A stretch of DNA of 7,634 nt from Anaerolineae bacterium. Its GTDB lineage: Bacteria; Chloroflexota; Anaerolineae; DRVO01. Both the position numbers and the translations under genes were made by a program. How positions within the stretch are numbered: position 1 is the stretch's first letter; each line of letters opens with the position of its first letter. Shown piece after piece: positions 1-6,200 of this stretch. The notes under the pieces were generated by a model. It was not told where the DNA came from. It ran no database searches and worked only from the letters and a program-made list of their open reading frames with translations. The stretch covers positions 1 through 7,634 of the forward strand of contig JAAYAV010000008.1 in assembly GCA_012719195.1 (NCBI GenBank), read 5' to 3'.

Positions 1-434
1 CGCTGGACGTGGATGGCGTGGTGCTGCTGGACTACCTGGCCGTGGCCGACGAACACCGGAACCGGGGACTGGGTCGGGCCCTACTGGAGTACATGTGCGG
101 TCTGTATGGGGCCCAGGGCGACGCCGGCGGGATCCTGTTGGAGGTGGAGTCGGACCAATGGGGCACCGATGAGGAGCGCTATCTGCGGTCCCGGCGAATA
201 GCATTCTACCGGCGCAACGGTGCCGTGTCCTTACCTCTGGCTGGGCATCTGGAGATGCCGGGCACCGATGGCACCAGCCTGATTTACACCAAGCTTCTCT
301 GGCTTCCCTTGGCTGACCGCCCGCCGGTAGGCGAGCGCCTGCGCGCCTGCCTGCTCTCCTTCCTTAGGTACTGCTACGGCCTCCAGGAGGGTGATCCGCG
401 GACGGAGGCGGCGCTGAGCCTGCTGCCGGACTAA
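1..434 (+). CDS. GNAT-family N-acetyltransferase, 5' end missing
   Basis: This is the C-terminal part of a GCN5-related acetyltransferase; the frame is open from the window edge (first full codon at base 3), so the true start lies outside. The acetyl-CoA-binding motif A is clear: a hydrophobic strand (LDYLAVADEH) followed by RNRGLGRALL, with RNRGLGRA at bases 57-80, matching the R-x-x-G-x-G/A loop that holds the CoA pyrophosphate. Motif B, FYRRNGA at 204-224, matches the family F-Y-x-x-x-G-F/A pattern near the end of the fold. About 70 residues follow, a tail longer than a minimal GNAT domain. The substrate cannot be inferred from the sequence. The gene ends in TAA, and a hairpin follows 16 nt later. 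The family call is firm; the specific function is unknown. Confidence 0.85.
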   Translation, partial: LDVDGVVLLDYLAVADEHRNRGLGRALLEYMCGLYGAQGDAGGILLEVESDQWGTDEERYLRSRRIAFYRRNGAVSLPLAGHLEMPGTDGTSLIYTKLLWLPLADRPPVGERLRACLLSFLRYCYGLQEGDPRTEAALSLLPD

Positions 435-450
435 CGATTGGCTGCCGCAG

Positions 451-479
451 GCAATACCGCATTGGGTTGCTCCTTTATT
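451..479 (+). terminator. Possible Rho-independent terminator after the GNAT gene
   Basis: GCAAT-a-CC (451-458) can pair with GGGTTGC (464-470), giving seven pairs including one G-U, one bulged A and a five-base loop. A moderately T-rich tract, TCCTTTATT, follows. It lies between the GNAT stop and the marR promoter, which is where a terminator is expected. The stem is short and the T-run is interrupted, so it may be weak. Confidence 0.35.
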
Positions 480-483
480 AGAG

Positions 484-499
484 TTGACCTTTTCGACAA
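484..499. promoter_or_regulatory. Candidate MarR-type operator (imperfect dyad)
   Basis: TTGAC and GACAA flank a six-base spacer, giving a 16-bp imperfect inverted repeat of the form TTGNC-N6-GNCAA. It coincides with the -35 box of the marR promoter. Dimeric MarR proteins commonly bind dyads of about 16-20 bp that overlap their own promoters, so autorepression is a natural reading. The inner bases do not pair, and a dyad this short can occur by chance. Confidence 0.35.
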
Positions 500-512
500 A
501 TAGCTGTACATT
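484..512 (+). promoter_or_regulatory. marR promoter with -35 TTGACC and -10 TACATT
   Basis: TTGACC (484-489, five of six consensus bases) and TACATT (507-512, four of six) are separated by exactly 17 nt, in an AT-rich patch within otherwise GC-rich DNA. Transcription should start near 519, giving a leader of about 29 nt that carries the strong ribosome binding site at 536-543. The box-like imperfect dyad TTGNC-N6-GNCAA (484-499) covers the -35 element. Confidence 0.6.
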
Positions 513-547
513 ATGGGTTGTAAGGTGCAAGCGTTGGAGGAGGCTTC

Positions 548-1033
548 ATGGCTATAGAGAATACAGCTGGCATGCTGGGTTGCGGAGCGGGCGAGTTGTC
601 CGATGTGGCCCGGGAGCTCGAAGGGCTCGTCCAGCGGCTACTCATTGCGGAGCAGAGCGAGTTCTCGGAAGAGACCGCCAGCTTCGGCCTGACTGTTCCC
701 CAGTTCGTGACGCTGTCGGCCATCGAGAACTTTGATGAGGGCCGGGAACGCATGGGGCGCATTGCCGCCATGGCCCATCAGTGCTCGGCAACGATGACGG
801 GCATCATCGACCGGCTGGAGAACATGGCGCTGGTCCAGCGCGTCAACAACCCCAACGACCGTCGCTCCGTGTTGGTGGAGTTGACCGATGCGGGGAGGCA
901 GCGGCTGGAGGAAGTGCGGTCGGTGCGGCGCCGTCGGCTGGAGAGTGTGTTGGCCCGGCTTAATGCCGAGACGAGGGCGCAAATGTGCGGCGCGCTGGCT
1001 CAGTTCACCGAGGCGATAGAACAGGCCGAGTAG
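548..1033 (+). CDS. MarR-family transcriptional regulator
   Basis: The product is a 161-residue winged helix-turn-helix regulator, a typical MarR length; these act as cytoplasmic dimers on palindromic operators. N-terminal helices (about 15-42) are followed by LTVPQFVTLSAI (48-59), the helix before the DNA-binding domain, then the helix-turn-helix (about 68-95, including GRIAAMAHQCSATMTGIIDR). The wing follows with the hallmark N-D-R-R (103-106) and the strand LVELTDAGRQRL. C-terminal helices (122-160) complete the dimer interface. The ATG start has GGAGGAGG at 536-543 a few bases upstream. There are three cysteines (C12, C79, C147), with C79 near the recognition helix; redox sensing is possible but unsupported. 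The ligand and targets are unknown. It converges with the glycosylase gene, leaving a 48-nt gap. Confidence 0.93.
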   Translation: MAIENTAGMLGCGAGELSDVARELEGLVQRLLIAEQSEFSEETASFGLTVPQFVTLSAIENFDEGRERMGRIAAMAHQCSATMTGIIDRLENMALVQRVNNPNDRRSVLVELTDAGRQRLEEVRSVRRRRLESVLARLNAETRAQMCGALAQFTEAIEQAE

Positions 1034-1060
1034 GCCAGCGCCTGCTTCGAATAGGAGTAC

Positions 1061-1077
1061 CGGCCCGGGAGGGTCCG
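1061..1077. terminator. Short GC-rich hairpin between convergent genes
   Basis: CGG-CCC (1061-1066) can pair with GGG-t-CCG (1071-1077), giving six G-C pairs with one bulged T and a GGGA loop. It lies in the 48-nt gap between the convergent marR and glycosylase stop codons, so it could slow polymerase from either side. There is no T-run in either direction, so it is not a standard intrinsic terminator. Confidence 0.22.
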
Positions 1078-1081
1078 CCGG

Positions 1082-1711
1082 CTAGAGCAACGACAACTGC
1101 TCCGGTGGTTCCTCCCGGGCTTCCGTTTCCTCGGTAACGGGGATATCCTCGCCGTTGGCCAGGATCCGCGCCAGGATCTGGAAGTCCGCCTCCAGGTCGT
1201 CCTTCACCCGGGGCTGCCGGAGGGCCGCCGCCGGGTGGAGCAAGGGTACCAGGAGGCGCCCGCCGACGCGACGAGGCTGACCGTGGATGCGGGTGATGGA
1301 GTAGCCCGGCCCCAGGAACTCCGTCATGGAGAAGCGACCGAGGGTGACCACGATGGTGGGATTGATGAGTTCCACCTGCCGAGAGAGGTAGGGCCGGCAG
1401 GCGGACAACTCCTCCGGCTCCGGGTCGCGGTTGCCGGGCGGCCGGCACTTCACCATGTTGGTGATGAAGACGTCGCTCCGATCCAGACCGATTCCTTCCA
1501 GCAGCCGGTCCAGCAGGCGGCCGGCAACCCCCACGAACGGTAGTCCTTGCTTGTCCTCGTGCGCTCCCGGCCCCTCGCCCACGAACATCAGGCGCGCTTC
1601 CGGGTCGCCCGCTCCGGGGACGGTGAAGGTGCGGGTGAGGGCCAGGCGGCACAGTTGGCAGTGCTGGATCTGCTTGTGCAGGGCGGACAGGTCGGTGGGT
1701 AGCTCGGGCAT
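1082..1711 (-). CDS. Family-4 (type) iron-sulfur uracil-DNA glycosylase
   Basis: This 209-residue enzyme should remove uracil from DNA, starting base excision repair of deaminated cytosine. The sequence shows the family-4 pattern: GEGPGAHED (45-53, catalytic/uracil-binding motif), GLPFVGVAG (56-64, with the stacking Phe59), TNMVKCRPPGNRDP (84-97, with the likely uracil-contacting Asn85) and LLHPAAAL (157-164, the minor-groove loop). Cys18-x2-Cys21, Cys89 and Cys105 match the four ligands of the family's [4Fe-4S] cluster. The ATG has GGAGGAGA (complement of 1717-1724) a few bases upstream. An acidic linker (about 187-204, rich in Glu) leads to a C-terminal QLSLL, which resembles a sliding-clamp-binding peptide. 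It is the last gene of the tsaB-rimI-udg cluster, starting 47 nt after rimI, and is probably co-transcribed. Confidence 0.93.
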   Translation of the reverse strand: MPELPTDLSALHKQIQHCQLCRLALTRTFTVPGAGDPEARLMFVGEGPGAHEDKQGLPFVGVAGRLLDRLLEGIGLDRSDVFITNMVKCRPPGNRDPEPEELSACRPYLSRQVELINPTIVVTLGRFSMTEFLGPGYSITRIHGQPRRVGGRLLVPLLHPAAALRQPRVKDDLEADFQILARILANGEDIPVTEETEAREEPPEQLSLL

Positions 1712-1759
1712 GGGCGTCTCCTCCAGCGCGGCGGGCGGCGGAAGGCTCTGGCGGCGGGC

Positions 1760-2359
1760 CTAGCTGGCGGCTCCGGCGGCGGGATTCTTGTCCGGCGTGG
1801 GGCTACGGGCCAGCCGCTGCATCAGGTTGCGCCAGAGCGCGTCGAACCGGGCGGCGTAGGCCTCGCCGTCGATGGAATCCACCCCCATGAGCAGGGCGTC
1901 CTCGTGGTTATCGCGGTAGTAGCGGCGTCGGCGACCGGTAGGCTCGAAGCCGTACTTGCGGTAGAGGCGCTGGGCGGTCAGGTTGGACAGCCGCACCTCC
2001 AGGGTGGCGCTGGTGGCCCGCCGCTCCATGGCCTCCGCCAGCAGGCTGGCGAACAGGTACTCTCCCAGGCCCAAACCGCGGAAGTCGGGGTGCACCCCGA
2101 TGGTAGACACGTGCGCCTCGTCCTCGATGAGCCAGTAGCCGCAGAAGCCCACCACCCGTGGATTGCCCCTAGCGGATGGCGGCACTTGCTCTACCACCAG
2201 GTAGCGTGCGGGACCGTTGTAGCTCAGGTCGCGCCGGTAGGTCTGCGCCGGCCAGGGGAGAGGGAAGCAAAGCTTCTCCACTGCCACCACCTGGTCCACA
2301 TCGTCCAGCGCCATGGGCCGGACCCGATAGGTGGCGGTAGCGATGGGGGAATCAACCAA
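1760..2359 (-). CDS. rimI: Ribosomal protein S18-alanine N-acetyltransferase
   Basis: RimI acetylates the N-terminal alanine of ribosomal protein S18. I choose the TTG at 2359 (199 residues): it has AAGGGGG five bases upstream and overlaps the tsaB stop by 8 nt (TTGGTTGA). The in-frame ATG at 2416 has no ribosome binding site, and its extra residues lie over the conserved end of TsaB. An ATG at 2314 would cut the first strand (YRVRPM). Visible are the RimI-like CFPLPW (31-36), motif A HPDFRGLGLG (90-99) for acetyl-CoA, the candidate catalytic Glu in LEVR (E121), and LYRKYGF (132-138) with the candidate general-acid Tyr133. A tail of about 40 residues beyond the usual 150-residue family length ends in a Pro/Ala-rich stretch of unknown role. 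Its neighbour tsaB supports the RimI identity over a generic GNAT. Confidence 0.88.
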   Translation of the reverse strand: MVDSPIATATYRVRPMALDDVDQVVAVEKLCFPLPWPAQTYRRDLSYNGPARYLVVEQVPPSARGNPRVVGFCGYWLIEDEAHVSTIGVHPDFRGLGLGEYLFASLLAEAMERRATSATLEVRLSNLTAQRLYRKYGFEPTGRRRRYYRDNHEDALLMGVDSIDGEAYAARFDALWRNLMQRLARSPTPDKNPAAGAAS

Positions 2360-3026
2360 CCACGCCCCCTTGCGGCTGGAGGTAGACCGGGGATACGGCG
2401 GGAGCGTCGGGCTCATTGCGGGACAAGCGGCGGTAGGCGATCTCGGCCAGATATGAGGCGCGACGGAGCCCCTCGGCCGGCGAGGCGATCACCGCTGTGG
2501 CGCCGAGGGCCTGCTGGACGGCGGCCGTCTCTTCCTCGTAGAGCTCACCGCAGAAGAGCGTCCGCTCCCGCACTTCCGCCACCAGGTCCTCGAGGCGACC
2601 CAGGGCGATGTCGCCCTCCTGGTGCCAGCGCCGGTGATGCCAGCGAAAGTCGGCCCAGCAGAGGCGGCCGCGTCCGGCCTGGATGACGGCGCGCACCGGC
2701 AGATGTCGGGTGGACTGGCCGTAGGCGGTCACTTCCAGCGTGGGAACGGCAACGAGCGGAACGGCGAGCGCCAGCGCCAAGCCCTTTACCAGCGACATGC
2801 CGATGCGCACGCCCGTGAATGAGCCCGGCCCCTGCGTTACGGCCAGGGCCGTGAGGTCGTCCGGGCGTGTCTGGGCGCGTTCCAGCAACCGGTCGACGGT
2901 GGGCAGCAGCTCGACGGTGTGATTGCCTCTAGTGGTCCAGGTCTCCTCCGCCAGAAGCCGCGCGGGAGACCAGAGGGCCACTCCGGCAACGGAGGTGGCG
3001 GTGTCAACAGCCAGGATAAGATCCAT
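2352..3026 (-). CDS. tsaB: tRNA t6A37 biosynthesis protein TsaB
   Basis: TsaB is the non-catalytic ASKHA-fold partner that dimerises with TsaD; with TsaE and TsaC it makes N6-threonylcarbamoyladenosine at position 37 of ANN-decoding tRNAs. The 224-residue product opens with LILAVDTATS (3-12), the phosphate-1-like strand of the fold. It carries NHTVELLP (35-42) and the family signature GPGSFTGVRIG (66-76), and ends with the typical PVYLQ near the C-terminus. The conserved N-terminus fixes the ATG at 3026, yet no Shine-Dalgarno sequence precedes it and the promoter -10 box lies only 10 nt upstream, suggesting a leaderless transcript. It is the first gene of tsaB-rimI-udg. Neither tsaD nor tsaE, frequent neighbours elsewhere, is in the window. 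Confidence 0.94.
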   Translation of the reverse strand: MDLILAVDTATSVAGVALWSPARLLAEETWTTRGNHTVELLPTVDRLLERAQTRPDDLTALAVTQGPGSFTGVRIGMSLVKGLALALAVPLVAVPTLEVTAYGQSTRHLPVRAVIQAGRGRLCWADFRWHHRRWHQEGDIALGRLEDLVAEVRERTLFCGELYEEETAAVQQALGATAVIASPAEGLRRASYLAEIAYRRLSRNEPDAPAVSPVYLQPQGGVVG

Positions 3027-3075
3027 ACTAGCAGGCAGTATACGAAACCGGCGATAGCGGTGTCAACGCTAGGAT
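2998..3075. repeat. Imperfect direct repeat: tsaB 5' coding sequence and its promoter
   Basis: GCGGTGTCAAC occurs at 2998-3008 (inside tsaB) and 3057-3067 (over the tsaB -35 box), 59 bp apart. Similarity continues on both sides: on the minus strand both copies read ATCCT-[A/G]-GC-(T)-GTTGACACCGC followed by scattered matches including CCG. About 24 of 29 aligned positions agree, by hand alignment with one gap. The coding copy encodes the conserved AVDTA segment. Confidence 0.5.
3037..3066 (-). promoter_or_regulatory. tsaB-rimI-udg promoter with -35 TTGACA and -10 TATACT
   Basis: On the minus strand a perfect TTGACA (complement of 3061-3066) and TATACT (complement of 3037-3042, five of six) are separated by 18 nt. 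This is the best promoter reading the tsaB cluster. The expected start point, about seven bases after the -10 box, falls near 3030, only about 4 nt before the tsaB ATG at 3026. Confidence 0.7.
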
Positions 3076-3094
3076 CGGCTTTGTGGCGGGCAAT

Positions 3095-3122
3095 TCGGCG
3101 GCGATTCCGCCGCCGATCGGCG
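3095..3122. repeat. Overlapping palindromes in the divergent control region
   Basis: TCGGCGGCG (3095-3103) and CGCCGCCGA (3108-3116) form a perfect 9-bp inverted repeat around ATTC. Its right arm overlaps a second perfect 12-bp palindrome, CGCCGATCGGCG (3111-3122). Both lie between the divergent -35 boxes (tsaB at 3061-3066 and kinase at 3133-3138). A regulator-binding site is the simplest reading; a terminator is unlikely because no T-run follows and no transcript is expected to cross here. Confidence 0.45.
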
Positions 3123-3132
3123 CAATCCGGTT

Positions 3133-3160
3133 TTCACAAGACATAACACGCTGCTATAAT
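3133..3160 (+). promoter_or_regulatory. Sensor kinase promoter with extended -10 TGCTATAAT
   Basis: A perfect TATAAT (3155-3160) is preceded by TG one base upstream (TGc at 3152-3154), an extended -10 element. TTCACA (3133-3138, five of six) lies 16 nt upstream. Transcription should begin near 3167, giving a leader of about 62 nt before the kinase ATG. Confidence 0.7.
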
Positions 3161-3164
3161 CCGC

Positions 3165-3176
3165 CTGGCCTGCCAG
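3165..3176. promoter_or_regulatory. Dyad CTGGC-ct-GCCAG at the predicted kinase transcription start
   Basis: A perfect 5+5 inverted repeat with a two-base centre lies directly on the predicted start point of the kinase transcript. It could be an operator at the start site, or a small hairpin at the 5' end of the mRNA. It is short enough to occur by chance in GC-rich DNA. Confidence 0.2.
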
Positions 3177-3228
3177 CAGCCCATTCCCGAGTCGTCCGGT
3201 CGGCCGCAACTGGAGAGTCCCGCTCCCC

Positions 3229-6200
3229 ATGGACCTACTAGTCCGTTTGAGTCCGATAGAGCCCTGGCGCTCACCGGTGCTGATGCCGCCCTCGCGGCCC
3301 AGCGCCTACTACGCGCTTCTGGCCGCCAGCCTGGCCCTGGTGGTATTCGCGCTGATCCGGTCGCGCCGGGCGCACCTGGTGCAGTACTGGCCGTTGGGGC
3401 GGGCGCTGCTGCTGGCGTTGCCGGCACCCTTGCTCTCGCTGCTTCTGGTGCTGCAACTCTGGCCGGGAGACTACTCCTGGCTTACCGGCGGCGCCGGCGT
3501 CCGGGTCCCGCTTGTCGCTCTGGTGGCGGTCAGTCTGGCGGCCACGCGAGGGCGTCCCCTGGAGGTGGCGCTGGTGGGGCTGGCATCCTCGGCCGGGGTG
3601 GCGCTCTGGCATAGCCACAGTCCGCTGACCTTCCTGGAGGGCGCCTACTACGGCGTCATCCTCAACTCGTTGCTCACCCAGTCGTACCGGGGGCAGCCCT
3701 ACTCGCTCTTGCGCCAGCCCGCCTTTGCCGCGCCCCTGGCGGCACTGGCGACCTGGCCGGTGCTGCTGCTCTCCAGCCACTCGGTCACGTTCGGTCCCTT
3801 GCTGACCGGCCTCTTCACGGCCGCAAACCGGTCGTTCTTGGAGGTCGGCCTCTTTGTGGTGCAGGCGGGCCTGGCGGGGCTGCTGGTGCAGTCCCTGTAC
3901 CTGGCCGGCATGCGGCGACCGGTTCCCGTACCCTCGCGGCCGGGGCCGCATACGCGTAGCATGCGCGCCCGGCTGCTGGCTGCCTACCTTCCCGTGGCCG
4001 CGCTCTGTCTTCTGGCAGTGCTGACGCTGCTCATCAACTCCGCCATCGGTAGCGCCAGCCGTTGGGCCTTCGACGAGGCTGCGCGCGACGCCAGCAGCGC
4101 CGCGCAGCGCCTGGCCCGCGCCCTGGAGCAGGGCCAGGAGTCGCTGCGCCTGCTTTCTGCCGAGGCGGATCTGGGCCCGCCGGGCGAGGCAGAGGCTCTG
4201 GAGCTGTACCTGCGTCTACACCGCGACCTCTCGGCGCTGCTGCTGGTCCGCGGAGGCGAGGTGGTGGCCGGGGCGACGCCCGAGAGTGAACCGGGTGTCC
4301 TTACCCCGCTGGAGCAGGAGGCGCTGGCCGACTTAGCTCCCCAGGCGGAAGCGGTGACTTCCATGCACCGGGACGAAGGCGGTCCGCTCATCTCTCTCAT
4401 CTCGGCCGAGGGACCGAGCGGTCGTCTGTTGGGCCGCATGCGTCCGCCCACGAGCCAGGTCTGGCAGGACATTGTGGGCGACCTGCAGTGGACTGTCGAC
4501 GCGGGCAACGGCTTCGTGGTGGACGAGCAGCGGCGCATTTTGGCCCACCCGGACGCGACATACGTCCTCACTATGTGGGATGCTCGGCCCCGCTACGCTC
4601 GCGTCTACGCCACCGGCACCGGGGCAGCCTACGATGCGCCCGACAGCGCCGGCGTACGGCACCTGGTCTACGTTCTCCCCATCGGCGGCTACCCCTGGCA
4701 AGTGGTGATCGAGGTGCCGACCGAGGTCGTCTACCGGCAGGCGATAGACCTGGCCCTGCCCAGCCTGCTGTTGACCGTTGCCCTGGCCGCCATCGGTACC
4801 TTACTGGTGCTGGTGGCTGCCTGGCGGTACTCGCGCCCGCTTACGCGACTGGCCACGGTGGCCGGGGAGATCGCCGCCGGAGACCTGACGGTGCCGGCCG
4901 ACGTGGGCGGCCACGACGAGATCGGGCATCTGGGCCGCTCCTTCGAGGAGATGCGCCTGGCCCTGCAGAGACGGCTGAATGATCTCACCATGCTGCTGGA
5001 CGTCACCCAATCGGTGTCGGCCAGCTATGCTTGGTCCTTCCGCCCCATTCTGGAGGCGGTGAACACCGGCACCGATGCCGTCGCTTCCTGCCTCTGCCTA
5101 GTTGAGTCGGGACTGTCTCGGCCGGTGGCGCGGGAGGGCAGCTTCGAGGGCTGGCTGGACATCCTCCCCGGGATGGAGCAGGTGGCACGCGAGGCCCAGC
5201 GCCAGCGACGGCCGCTGCCGGTGAGCAGTGTGGTGCGCTACTTCCGTGGCGTGAGCGGCCAGACCCTGGCCGCGGAGGCGCGGTCGGCCGTGTGCATGCC
5301 TTTGGTGGCGGGCGAGCGCGACGTGGGGGTGATGTGGGCCGTCTACTCCCAGCGCCGTCATCTGGACGACCAGGACATCCGCCTGCTGCACACGCTGGCG
5401 GCCCAGGCCGCCGTGATCTACGAGAACAGCCGCCTCCTCACCGAGGCGCAAAGCGAACGCGGCCGCCTACGCGCCATTCTGGCCAGCACCGCCGACCCTA
5501 TTGTGGTGGTGGACCAGGACGGAGGGCTGGTACTGGCGAACCCATCGGCGGAGCGCATCCTGCAGTTGGGCGCCGACGCTCGCGGGCCCAAGCGGACCCG
5601 CGCCCTGCAGGACCCGGCGCTGCGCGTGCTGGTGGACATGCCCTTGCGCCAGTCGTGCGTGACGCGCGAACTGCACTTGGACAGCGGAGTCACCATGTCG
5701 GCCGCCGTTTCTCCCATCGCCCTGGAGGACGGGGGCAGCAGCGGCCGAGTCATCGTCCTGCGGGACGTGACCGAACTCAAGCAGCGGGAACGGGAGCAGG
5801 CCGACCTGGTGACGCACCTCTCGCGCCACGTGCGCGAGCCGCTGCGCCAACTACTGGGCTACGCTATCATCATCCGCCGCATGGGTGACCTCACTCCCCG
5901 GCAAGCCGACGCGCTGGAGCGCATCGAGCGCAACACCCGGCCCATCCAGATGTTGCTCGATAACCTGGTGGACCTCAACAGCATCGAGCGTGGAGAAGGG
6001 GTGCATCTTGAACCCTGCGGCGTTCCCGGAGCCGTGGAAGCGGCTCTCTCCGCCCTCCGTGCGGAGTTCGACCGCCGGGGCCACAACCTGCGCCGTTCCC
6101 TGCCCAGCAACTCCTCCGTCGTCTATGCGGACAAGAACCTGCTGGTGCGCGCCATTCATTGCCTGGCCGATAACGCCGCCAAGTACACCGCCGGCGGCGG

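Noticed and set aside
1005..1652. Open frame of about 215 codons on the minus strand over the glycosylase gene
   Set aside because: It is rich in Gly/Arg/Pro with no motifs and lies wholly over the well-supported glycosylase in another frame.
2314..2416. Alternative rimI starts at the ATGs at 2416 and 2314
   Set aside because: The first lacks a ribosome binding site and only shadows TsaB; the second would remove the first strand of the GNAT fold.
3134..3427. Minus-strand open frame of 97 codons reaching into the kinase promoter region
   Set aside because: It is an Ala/Pro-rich shadow beginning inside the kinase promoter region, with no supporting signal.
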